Shown: positions 37,012-49,187 of the stretch, in pieces
Numbering within the stretch: position 1 is the stretch's first letter
How the letters are laid out: each line of letters starts with the position of its first letter
DNA from: Tetrahymena thermophila SB210
Lineage: Eukaryota > Ciliophora > Oligohymenophorea > Hymenostomatida > Tetrahymenidae
DNA: 64,000 nucleotides
Reading direction: 5' to 3'
Assembly (NCBI RefSeq): GCF_000189635.1
Contig: NW_002476375.1
Location: forward strand, 63,479 to 127,478
The notes under the pieces: generated by a model
Database searches by the model: none
What the model saw: only the letters and a program-made list of their open reading frames with translations
Told to the model about the DNA's origin: nothing
Made by a program: the position numbers and the translations under genes

Positions 37012-40000
37012 ATGAATAATGAAAAGAGCAATAATTGTTAGAATTATTAGATAATGAATGCAGATGATTATAAAAAGTATGCATTCGAATATTATCTTAT
37101 TTCATAGGTTAGTAGTGATAGAATAGATTATGGTAATTAAAATAAATATCCATTCAACTTTTAAGCAATTTAAGTATCTGCTTTACAGTTGGCTTTCATT
37201 TATATTATTCTTACTGCTTTTAAAATTGATTGATTTTTAATCTATTTTTGATGATAACTCAAAAGCCTAACTTCTATCAAAATAAGATGACAATATCTAA
37301 AATCTTGAAACTATCATAGTATACTAGAATAAACACAATTAATGTAAAAAGGAGTTACCTTAAGTGTTAAAGAATTTCGAAAAAGTAATATTTTTGCTAA
37401 TGCTTACTAATTTATAGCCTACTTATCTTCATTTTATTTAAAATTCATTACTCCATTCTTATTTTTAGGTAATATCTCTAAAATAGGAATAATTCATATT
37501 TTTTATTAAAAGTGGAGTTTTCCCCAAGGAGTCAAACTGATATAGCAATCTGATCCGAAATTTAAAATGTTAGATGACTTTTATCACGACCCATAAGCAA
37601 AGTTAGGTTCTAATATACATGAAATAAACTACTTCGTGGTTACTGATTTAGGAACACTGCAAAAGTATTATTGCACATCAGCTTATTTTTATGTAATAAA
37701 ACAATTATTCTTAGCAAAATTAGTAATAATAGAGCAAAGATTTGAAATAGCAGCTAAATTATTGCAAGAATATGAGTTATTAATACATTTTATTGAGTTT
37801 ACAATACGCTTTTATTGGAACTATATCATTTCATTTTTATAACTATAGGAAAAGATTATTTTTGTTGATAAAAATGAGCAACCACATTAGTTCTATATCC
37901 CTAAATCTCATGTGATAATGTCATGTGCTCCTTTCTTTTGTGCTTAGAAAAGTCTAATAGGATATCTTTTGCATGTGCACAGGATGAAACAGAGCACTGA
38001 ATAAGACAAAATAATACAAGTTACTTAAGATGAGAAAGTTTATGGAATAGAGTAATCAAAGCTATTTGAATATTATATTTAATACACTTATGATAACTGT
38101 ATGATTTAGGAAGCAAATGAAAAAGTGTAGCTAAAATTCCACACAAATGATAAATTTTTGCTTTATTACACTAAAAACAACATCAATAATATGTTTTATT
38201 CAATTGTAAACCCTTCAAATAACTTTTTTGAGAGTCTTATGTTCAGTTAGAGTCCTTATAATTTATTAAATTTAGTAACATATATTCTTCTAGAATATCA
38301 AATAATCCTAGTGTCTAAAAGAACCAATTCTCTTACTCTTTTTGCTGAAAATCTCCTAGAGTTGATAAAACCACTGTAAGCAATTTAAATTTATTAGATG
38401 AATGAATGCTAATAAATAATAAACTTGAAATTATCTCCTTATTTATATAAATAATTAAAATTAACCCTTTCTTAAATTGATTAGAACCAAATAGATAAAT
38501 AAATAAATAAGTCGTATAATTTAGAATTATGCTCTTATTTATTATATTATTTAGTTAGTTAGAAATCAATCATAAATTTATTAGCAATAAATAATTTTAC
38601 AATTTAGCGAAAAATATTTGATTTAATTTTCTCATCATTTATGTAAATTTCCAACAGGTTTTGGAGAGGAGTATATATTCCGAATTTAGTCGTTCCAAGT
38701 ATTTTTGATTACGAAAATACCAAATTGCCTTACATTATTGGGTTTCACAGAAAAGACTTTAAATCTGTATGGTTTTAAATATAATAAAAAATATTAAATC
38801 AGTTACTTGATTAATTAATTCTTAATGTTAAACAAAAAAGGTTGAGACAGATAAAAGTTAAGAATCTAATTAATTAAAACAGAATAGAGTTGTTTATGAC
38901 ATTGATGAAAATTCTTTTCTTTATATAAATGTAATTAAATTTGTTCCCTGCCCTATTATATATATTCTACAATTCATTGTTAAAAAAATAAGGAAACCTA
39001 AGCTAATCCTTCTCCGAGAATTCCTCTTGTTTACAGAAATTACTTCATTAGGAAAATAAATTTGATCATTGGAGACATTAAATTTTACGAAGAAGTAAAA
39101 ATATTTAGTTTATTATTAATATTTATTAGCAACTAATTAACTGACTAACTAACTAAATATTTCATTCATTGATTATTAGGAATATTTTAGCCAAGCAATA
39201 TTAAGATACAAGCAGTTTTTTTATGATTTCATCCTCTTAATATTTCACGATCTTTTTATGTACTTCAGCAATGAAGAGCATGAAAAAGGTAAACACACTA
39301 AATGCAAAAGCAACGGAGAAATTTAAAACCAATCGACAAAGGCTGATCCACAAGTTTAAACAACAGCTTCGACAAATTATTTTTAAAAAAGCTTGAATTG
39401 TCTTGATTAGCAGTAAAGCATTGGAGGAACTAGTAATAATTCTTTCTAGGCTAAATAGAATAAAAATAACTCAACTTTTTCAAAAAAAGAATAAATTGGC
39501 AATAGTGAAAAAAACTCTAAAAGTTCAAAGAAAATAGTTTATTTTAATTACAAGAAATACATTGCTTCATACGAAGAAAGAGACCAGCCATTCTTTTCAC
39601 TTCTTTCCAAAACACTTGTAATCAAACAAAATATTTATTATATTGAAATATCAATTAAATTAGCACAATACACACATATATTTTTTTGATTCTAATGAAA
39701 GCATCAAATTTATTTATGCTTTGTGTTAGTTATTGTTCCAATTTTAAATTTGTACAAAAAATTAATTTAGATATTCAACGGGCTTATCAAAGATTGCTTT
39801 AGAGCCATGGAATTTAGAGAGGAATTTTTTTCTAAAGAAAGAAAACAATAATATGATTATAATTTTGGGAGTGTGATTTGTTTTATAGAGGATGTCAAAT
39901 TTCTATCCAACAGAGCTACAGACGAAGTAACATTGAATGATAAAATAAAAGAGCTGGAAGACACTCAGCATAAAATTATAGCAGAATAACTTTCTGGCTC

Positions 40001-40775
40001 ACCTATGGTAGATATTCAGCTAAATGCAGATAATGGTTTAGTAGATTATTTAGAAAGCCTTTTTAGAGTAAGCTCCAGACCTGATAGTTATGAGAGATTG
40101 CATTCAACTAACTAATATTCTAGTTATTTATCTAGTTTTCTCAACAATCCCTTTGATATTTAAAAGGAAATTGTTAACAACTAAGGAAGTAAACAAAAAA
40201 TAGTTGTTTGCAGTAATCTAAATGCTATTGAAAACCTCAAAGAAGGAGCAGATTAAAATTTTTAAACGAAAGAACAATTTTTAAAGCAATATTCGATAGA
40301 AAGGCACAATAAAAAACCATAAAACAGCCAAAAAGAGAATAAAAATCTAGGAAAAATACAATCAGATTTTAATGAGGAAAATTGGCAAATAAATACATAG
40401 TCGAGTGAAGACATAACAGTTGATACTAATAGAAACAACATTAAATCATTTATGAGCTAAAACATAAGAGAACTCTCATTGTATCATAAAACAAACAGAC
40501 TTATTAATTACTAAAAGATAGACGAAGATGAATTATACTAAAAGAAATATCAAAACAAATTTGACGGATGTTCGACAGCTTTCGAAGTTCATTCCACTAA
40601 TTCAGCTTATATTAATAATAAACTCAGCAGAAAAAATTCTTTCAAAGAATTTGCAAAAATAAGCAATGAGCTAAATCTTCTTCCTACGATGGGAAAGAGC
40701 CAATCTAATTAAAAATCTATGACTTCAATATTACCTCTTCCTGAAGATCTTATGTCAGCCAACGTCGAAAAGTGA
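37012..40775 (+). CDS. DENN-domain protein (probable Rab guanine-nucleotide exchange factor)
   Basis: Nine-exon model, 921 residues: 37012-37107, 37166-37384, 37513-37692, 37849-38375, 38658-38766, 38841-38930, 38993-39094, 39180-39617, 39771-40775 (TGA). uDENN features are AFEYYLIS, WSFPQGVKL and FYIPKSHVIMSCAPFF. The central DENN domain has LEYQIILVSKRTNSLTLFAE, then WRGVYIPNLVVP and LPYIIGFHRKDF. dDENN features include YIASYEERDQPFF and the joined SKTLIFNGLIKDCF. These domains together activate Rab GTPases on membranes. Most junctions are fixed by domain continuity and phase. The first intron (37108-37165) is the least certain, and the 156-nt intron at 37693 is a multiple of three without TGA. 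The C-terminal 330 residues are polar. Confidence 0.85.
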
Positions 40776-42154
40776 TCGATCAATTTTGGATTAATTAAAA
40801 TTTAGATTAAAATATTTCGCTATCAACTGAATTAAAAATTTTAAAACAATATGAAATACATTGAATTGTAAATTAAGATTCTATTCTTAAAAATAGAAAT
40901 GGGATGAATAACCTAATTATTCAATATAAATTTGTTAAATTCATTATTTATAAGTCAAAGAAAGACTTATTTACAAACTACTTTGAATCAGTTTTGTTAA
41001 TAATATGAGCCTATTTAATTAATAAATAAAAAATAATGAAATTTAAAAAATGAATTGATAGATTGCAATACATTTATTTCTAACCTTATAGAATATCTTA
41101 ATCTTAGTCACTTTAAAGTTAAAATTTTTGACGTGAAGACTAATCTTATTGTTACTTGGTATCAAATGACATATTAAAAATATTTAACAAAAATACTTTA
41201 TAATAATAACAATTTAGTATAATCTTTGATAAATAAACAGACCAAACCATAAATAATTTTATAAGTTTAAGCTTGATCAATAAATAATAAATATAATTTT
41301 AAATAGAAAATTTTTTATAAAACTTAATAAACAAATTAACAAATAAATAACTAAATAACTAAACAAACAGCAAGCAAAATCTATAATTTAACAATGATAA
41401 TCAATAAACTCTATTTAATGAAATATCCTTTATTATTATATATTAATAATTAGTAAATGTAATATATATTTTTCCAATTTTATATTAAAAATATTTATAT
41501 TTTATCAATTATTCTTAATTAATTTAAATACCATAAATTATTTTTTAATTAAATTCAATCCAAATTTATTTATTTTTAAACTTTTAATCCTATTTTTTGT
41601 AAAGTTTGTTTTTTAACTTAATTTTTATTTTATGATATTTAAGTAAAGTAAGTATATATATCATTAAATTTCTTTATTAATTTGTTTGAAATATTAATAA
41701 TTTGTATGTAAATAGAGAATATGTTTTTTTTAATTAAAATACTTATGTAATTATAAATTCTTCTTAATTAATTAAATTAGTAGAAATTTTTTGTCTGATT
41801 AAATTAAATTAATTGAATTGAAAATTAATTTTTTAATAATACCAAAAAAAATAATTTAAATCAAAATATTAAAAATAAATATAACACTTTTTTGTAAATG
41901 TTAACTTAATTTTATATTTTATAAAACTTAAGCAATTAAGTAAGTACATATGTGATTAAATTAGTTTTGTTTGCATTTTTAAAAAGTTAAAATAGCTAAA
42001 TTATTTAACGATTAAATTCTGTCTGATTTTGGATATTTAAGAAAATTCTTGAGAGATAAATCTTGGCTTAAAGAAAATTATATATATTTATTTGAATTGA
42101 TAAATAATTAAATATATTTAGATTCTACAAAATTAATTGAATATTATAATAAAT
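40776..42154. other. intergenic AT-rich region
   Basis: 1.38 kb between two plus-strand genes. Low-complexity A/T sequence; no motif or gene recognised. The RAP gene frame opens at 42101 after a TGA. Confidence 0.55.
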
Positions 42155-44185
42155 ATGATAGGTAGATAATTAATTAGAAAATAAAATTAGGTATTGTTGA
42201 AAAATATTAGTAATAAATTAGGACATAATTCGTAATGCTATTTTTGTGATATTATTGATTTGGATGATATTGGAAATCAAAAGAGCTATTTTTAAAATTC
42301 ATCATTGAGATCAGATATACTTAAATCTATTAAAGTTGAAAACTAATTAAGTAAAAAGATGAATTAAAATCAACGTAAAGGAATTCTATCAAGTTAAATT
42401 CAGAGATAGTTACTTCAAATAAATAATCTTTTACTGGAAAGAAATGAAGATGGTAATAACAGCAATGACGAAGATAACACTAATTATTAAACTAAAAAAA
42501 ATGATTCTATTTAAAATTGCATTTCTTAATATTTAGAGATTGAATATAATGGTTTAAATGCAGATCACTTGGTCTAATTTTTAAATAAAATTAATGAAGA
42601 TGAAGCGAAGAATTTAAACTTTTACAGTGTTTGTGCTTTTATTATTGAGATAGGCAGAAATCCTAGAAGAACCAGATTTAAATACATCTATAAGAAGACT
42701 TTGAATAAATTAGTTAAGAGATTTAGCCAATTAAATCCTATGATCTTATTTTTATAGCATTTACAAAAAAACAATAATGTATTTGATAAATCTGATTACT
42801 CTCCAGTTGAATTTGAATATCTGCGATTTACCCTTCCTCGCATTATAATATGTCTTCAAAATTGTGGATTCATCGACAACTCTCTATATGATTAGTACTA
42901 TCAAATATTCACTAGTTAAAACTTTTAATATGTAACAAACATGCAAGTTAAGGTTATTGTTGGTTTGATGTGGTCTTATGCTAGATTTTAAAGAGATGTG
43001 GACTATGATTAATTCATAAACTATATTTTCAGATTAGAAAATCACACTTTTTTCTTAAACACCTTAAGATTGTTAAATCTATCATCAACTCATTTTAGAA
43101 TATTAGATGACAAGGAGTACTCTAAATTGAAATAAGAATACTAAAGCACTTTAAATAGCAACCTGCCAATTAACATAGCTATTTCGAAGAGTCAACTTGA
43201 AAACATCAAGCAATTTTTTATTGATAAATTAAATAAACAGGTGTACATCAATTTCAATGAGAAAAATTCTACTTAGATAATATAAATTTTATATAAACTA
43301 TATCCTTAGTATGTCATACCAATATCTCAAAACGATGAAAAATCCCTTTAAAATTTAATGGAAACTGATAAGTTTTTTAGACTATTTTATCCTCTTGCAC
43401 TGAATGCCTAGAAAATAATGAGATTCAAAAATGAAAACAAAGATTAGAAAAAAATCATGATTTTAAACCGAACAAATGACTAAATTTAAACACTAATAAA
43501 ACCTGCTCATAATTTTTAACTCTAATCTAAATTTTAAGTTAATGTCCTTAACGTATTAACTTCTATGTTTCCTGATGTTAAAATAAAGCAAAATTTATAT
43601 ATTGGAGATATTTATGAAATCGATATATTGTTTGAAGATTTAAATATCGTATTTGAAATCAATGGTGATTCTCATTACTACTACGATTCTTCTTCTGGAA
43701 AAATTAAAATTTTTGCAAAAACCATCTGCAAGCAATAGTAACAATTATTTATTTTACTTATTTTTTTTTAGTTTTTTAAAAATAAATTATAGCAAAATAA
43801 ATTTATTTTTTAAAACCAATTTAAATATATTAAAAAGTTTTTCTTCATTTAAAAATTCATTAAGATTTTTAGCATTAATTATAAAAATTAATTATTTTAT
43901 TTTAAATTTTAATTGGTTTAGAAAAAACTAATTATTTTTAATTTTATTTTTTTAACTTTAAAATTTAATTTTCAAAGGGTCCTGAAGACTTTCGGAATTA
44001 AACACATAGTAAATATAAACCAATACCATTGGTATAAGTTAAATTAAGAAACTGAAAAATAGGTTTACATTATAAAACAACTATAACATGCAAAAGTAAA
44101 TTTTGCTTCACTTGGAAAGATAATTGCAGACCAATAAATTCTTTTAGATCCATCCAGTATTTAAAATGAATAAACTTCCGAATGA
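42155..44185 (+). CDS. RAP-domain (FASTK-like) protein, probably mitochondrial
   Basis: Two exons, 42155-43737 and 43978-44185; 596 residues. The first 30 residues (MIGRQLIRKQNQVLLKNISN) are basic and free of acidic residues, as in mitochondrial presequences. The middle is helical (for example YSVCAFIIEIGRNPRR). The C-terminus is a RAP domain: EIDILFEDLNIVFEINGDSH, then across the intron KTICKQQVLKTFGIKHIVNI and HWYKL. The RAP fold is restriction-endonuclease-like and occurs in FASTK and related organelle RNA-processing proteins. The intron is placed because the joined residues restore the domain: donor at 43738, acceptor ending 43977. RNA targets unknown. Confidence 0.85.
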
Positions 44186-45048
44186 AATTCTAATTCGATT
44201 ACATTTTTTAAATTTACTAATTAATATATTTAACCTTAAATAATTAAATTAATTAATTAATTAACTTAAATTTTATATTTAAAAATAAATGTATTTTATT
44301 TAGCTTAATTATTGTTTTATTTTATACAAATTTATAAATTAATTCAATAAAGTAAAATTTAAAATAATCTTGAAAATTTCAATTAAAATCATTATTTTAA
44401 TTAAATTAACAAAATAATTTGCAATTTTTAAAAAAGATCTTTCAAAAATTAATTTCTGCTTAACTAAAATTTAAATTTTGTAAATTTTCAAACATTTTAA
44501 ACAAGAATCTAACTTAATACACTGAGTGTTATTAAGTATTAAATAAGAATCATTTATTTATTATCCACAAATAAAAGATATAATGAATGTATGTATTTGC
44601 TTATTACAAAAATATTAAATTTAATTTATTAAATATTGATCAAATTAAAATTTTAAATAAATTTATATCATTTAAAAGATCTTATTTGCCAGTTAAATAG
44701 GAAATAAATAATATCTTCTTTAACAAATAGTTCAAATTAATATTGTTTTAAATTTAATACTTTTTTCTGAATAAACAATTTGATTTAATAAATCTATTGA
44801 TTGATAATTAATCTGTGAAATATTTATAATTTTGACAAGTTGTTTATGCAATCAATTTTTAATTTCAAATTTAGTTATTAGAAATTAAAAACTAATATTA
44901 AAGAATTTTAACTATCCAAGAAAAATTATTCTTTAAGTCAATCAATCAATTAATCTATTAATTATTTAATTAATTTAGTGTAGTAAATTTTTCTGTTAAA
45001 TTTACTTGTTTTTATATTACAAATATCCTAAATTAAAGTTTATAAATA
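44186..45048. other. intergenic AT-rich region
   Basis: 863 bases between the RAP gene and the EF-hand gene, both plus strand. No coding frame or structured element was recognised. Confidence 0.55.
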
Positions 45049-48000
45049 ATGGAATAAAGCTTGGATTAGCAGAATTTATTTAAATAATTAGGGTTGACAT
45101 CCTCTTCATAGAATAATCACAGATAAAGTCCTATTGAATAAATCTTACAAGGGTATTTTTCATAAGACAAGGGCGTTTGCTAATTTATGATTATTTACAT
45201 TTATTTAGAACTAGAGCTTAATCTGCCTTTGAACCTGCAAGAAACTAAAAACAATCAGACAATAGCATTTTTAAAAAACAGGATAATAGCAGTTTTATTG
45301 AGGAAAGATCGCCTGCACAACCTTAGAAATCAAATGAATTTTAAACGTAATTCAGATAGACACTTTGTGCAATTTATGCGAAAAAAGAATCAAACATATA
45401 AATTTTTTTAATAACAAAAGCTAGGATCAGAGCTTCAATGGAACTCAAGTAGGAAACATGAATAATTTTGAATAAAAAAATGAATACTATTAACAGGCTT
45501 ATATGAATAATTAAGTTTAAAGCTAACAAAATTAACAAAAAGTTGTAGAAAACCAAATTGTATAAGAGGCAGAAAATGAAGGAGAAGATGATGATGACGA
45601 TGTCAATGATTATAATTTTAATAAAAAAATGCAAGATTATTAAGAAAGCATAAAATAAATTGATAATAATAATAGTCCTCAACAGGAATAATAGCATGAG
45701 AAATAAGAAAATAGCGTAATCCTTTAAATGTATATTTCAATTCCTGGTTAAGATTAGGAGGCTGTTTTAGAATTAAGCAGAAATGAAAGTATATAATAAG
45801 CTGCTTCAAGATTTGCAAAACTTAATAAACTTGACAAAGAAGCTGAGGAGTAAATACTTCAAGCTTTGTATGTTGCGGTAGAAGATAAATAAGATTCAGA
45901 AGAGAATTTAGAGTAAATAATACTTGTTAAAAGACAAGATAAGTTAAAATATAAATTAATTTGTTAAAAGTTTAGAAGATTAGCACGAAGAAGCCTAAAT
46001 TAGAGGTGGGTTTAATTAAATGAGTTTTCAACAAGATAATTAGTACATTCAAGAAGAAGACGATGATGAAAATTATAATTAGAGAAAAAGTCATTAAAAA
46101 TAAAGAGATTTCTTTTAATAAAGCCACTCAAAATAAAGTGTAATTAAATCAATTAATTCAATACATTTATTTTTTGAATCATATTTTTAACAAATATATT
46201 TCAGTAGAAAAACAATTATTTTATTGTTAGAATTCATGTTTAAAGTTAAGTGTGGATAATTTATTTGATATATTAGGTTAATTTTAAGGAATTTAATATA
46301 TGAATTTATACATTAAAATTGAATTAATTATAGTAAGTTCCTTGTTAATTATTATTTTTAATCCTTTATAAAGACTGGAATTTCACAAGCAAAGAATAGT
46401 TAATTTGGATTTTTTGACAGAGTATATGCTAATTAGAGTCTATCAAACTTTACTAATTCAAATATTTAGCATAATAATAATCCAGGAGTTAGATTATATA
46501 ACTAATTTGAGAAAGAGCGAAGGAAGAAAATGTAATCAAATATTCTTATTTAATTAATGAAAATATAATTTTTATTTAAAAAAATGATGCATTAGTGAAG
46601 AATAAGAATAGTTAGAAAAATAGGAAAAGCAAAGACAAGAAGAAGAACTAAAAAAGTTAAAACAATACCCCATCATAAATTAGAAATCTGCAGAAATAGT
46701 CGTATGTTGTTTAATTTATTTATGTATTCACATTTAAATGTGAAATCTTTAGAAAAAAAAGAGAGAAAAAGGAGAAGAGCCAGGCTAAAAAGATAGTTAC
46801 ATCAAGAATTTTAAAATTAGTATGATTAAACAATACTATTAATAGAAAGAGCTAGAGCAATGCACTTTTTAACCTCAAATAAATTAAATAAGCAGATCTT
46901 TGGGTGATTGCCTAAAGCAATATAGGAACTTCAAGGATGTTTATAGTAATCTATACTTTGAATCTAAAATTAAATAGGCTGAGAAATAATAGGTTTCTAT
47001 ACCCTCTTCTTCCTCAAAAGAATTGTAATCATTTCCAAATTCAATTTATTTAAAAAATAAAAATCGAACAAAATATAAATTTATTTATTAATTAATTAAT
47101 TTTTTTTATCTTTTAAGAAAATTATATTTAAATTTATATATTTTTTGTTAAATGAAACTTTTATTTAGTTTATGTTTGTTTGATAATTCATTAGTATTAA
47201 TTAATTAATAAGAAGATATAAAATGTTTATTTAATAGATTAGCATAAAAAATTAAATTAATTTTATTTGTAAAAATAAAAGAGAAAAAGAGTGTACTTTT
47301 TAGCCAATCACAAATAAATAAGATAAGATAAAAATGAACATCACAGGTAGCTTTTTAGAAAGAAACAAAGAATATATTGAGAAAAAGAATTAAAAAGCTA
47401 AGAATATGCAATTTTTACATTAAAATGTCGACATAACTACTGGAAAAAAGTTATTTGAACCAAATATCATCTAGAAGAATGGAAGTGAAGTAAATTTCAT
47501 TTTTAATTTATTTAATTTTTATTTAAAACATTTCTTTATAGAAAAGGAGTAACAATTAAATATTTGAAGAACTTTATAGTTTAAATGAAAAAAAGAAAAA
47601 GCAATAAGAGGTATTTTCATTAATATTTATTTACATATTTACTTACTTAATTTCTATCTTACTTGTTGAATTTCTTCTTATTAAAACACTGAAATTTAAT
47701 TAAAAATTTTGCATAGGAAGAAGAAAAAAAAAGAAACTAGTAAAAATAATAAATTCATTTAAGTGAGCAGACAAATAATTTAGTAGAAAGGTAAAGAAAA
47801 AGAAAGATAGAAGAACTCTTTAACAAATTAGATGATGACTGTGATGGATTTATTTCAGGAAATAAAATAGCAATTGAGAAAATAGATAAAAATGTAGTCA
47901 TTCTTCTGCTGCCGATACTTGAGGAAATTGATAAAAGGTGTTTAGAGCTAGACTTTTAGTAGTTTTATGAAGGTTTTAATACATATTTTAATTAAATGAA

Positions 48001-48436
48001 TGCATAAGATAGACATTTGATTCTATTTGGTAACAGCAAAACAAATAAACCCTTAAAAAACTCTTAATAAAACAACTTCACTTTTTCAGTAATTTATTTG
48101 AATTATTATTTTTATCTTTAATAAAGTAAAATAAAGAATTAACAATTGTTAAAATAAATTAAAGTTATTTTATATTTTAAATAAATTTTAATTGTTTGTT
48201 TTAATTAATTAATTCAAACCTAATATTTTTAATATTTTAAAATCATTTTATAAAATCAAAAGCCTTAGTTAAATTAAAAGTCTTTGAAAATAGCAATGAA
48301 AAAAGACTATTTAGACTAATTTGGATAAAATGAAATGTATAATTAAAATGTTGTTGGTGTTTCAGAATTTTTGGTAGATAATTAGAAAATTGAAAATATT
48401 AAACCAAATAAATCGAATGCAGCAAATAAATAGTGA
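45049..48436 (+). CDS. coiled-coil protein with one degenerate EF-hand, eleven exons
   Basis: Exons: 45049-45152, 45209-45346, 45421-45912, 45971-46139, 46374-46531, 46596-46701, 46753-47024, 47282-47489, 47542-47610, 47717-48088, 48263-48436; 753 residues, in frame throughout. Two related motifs, LEQCTFQPQINQ and KECTFQPITNK, are followed by charged helices (RLYNQFEKERRKKM; EELYSLNEKKKKQQEE). Many ciliate ciliary and basal-body proteins share this style; that is recollection, not proof. An EF-hand helix-loop-helix reads ELFNKLDDDCDGFISGNK: Asp at loop positions 1, 3 and 5, Gly at 6, Ile at 8, but Lys at 12 where Glu is expected, so calcium binding may be weak. The last intron is a multiple of three without TGA. 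Confidence 0.8.
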
Positions 48437-49187
48437 TTAAGTTAATTACTCATTATTTTCTTTTAAACCTGCTAATTAATTGAATAGAAAAATTTGTATA
48501 AAGTTAATTAAATCAATAAAAGATGAAAATAAAATTAAATTATTACTTTTATGTTAAAAATTCATGATGTATATATATATTTTGTATATAATTAATTAAT
48601 TAATTACCAATATTTTTCAAAAATCTTTTTATATGAACATATAAATATATATTTGGGTTTAAAGATTTACATGTCACCGTATGCTTAATAAAAGCATTAT
48701 ATTAGTAATGGAAAATGAAAAAAACTTTATTTTTCAAAAAAAAAATATGTTCATTTAAAATTTAAAAATTATTTAATTTTATCTTAAATATAGTATTAAC
48801 AGTATATATTTATTTTTACAAAGAATGATAATAAATTAATCAAAAATTGTGTTTGAAAAAATAAATTGAGATAAGAGAGTAAAAAGAATATAACTAAATT
48901 AGATTTGATTGATAACAATGTATATAAATTTGAATATGTAATATTTTTACATTGTATATAAATTTTTTTTATTATCTTTTTATTTATTAAATCATATATT
49001 TATGTTTGTTTTATTTTATTAATACTACGAATTCTTAAAATATTTCTTATTATAATTAATTAATCTCCATAAAAAATTAATAATTTGTTTGTTTGATAGA
49101 TTAATTCTTCTTTTTAACTAATAAAAAATTTAAAAATTTTAAAGTAGGCGCAATTATTGATAGTTAGTTATTCTCTTTTCAGATTCT
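48437..49187. other. convergent intergenic region
   Basis: 751 bases between two convergent genes. It is AT-rich with a TA run near 48570-48585. Nothing else was recognised. Confidence 0.55.

Noticed and set aside
43653-43931. Plus-strand 92-codon frame
   Set aside because: It overlaps the RAP-domain coding exon in another frame and then the intron; the RAP frame is the supported one.
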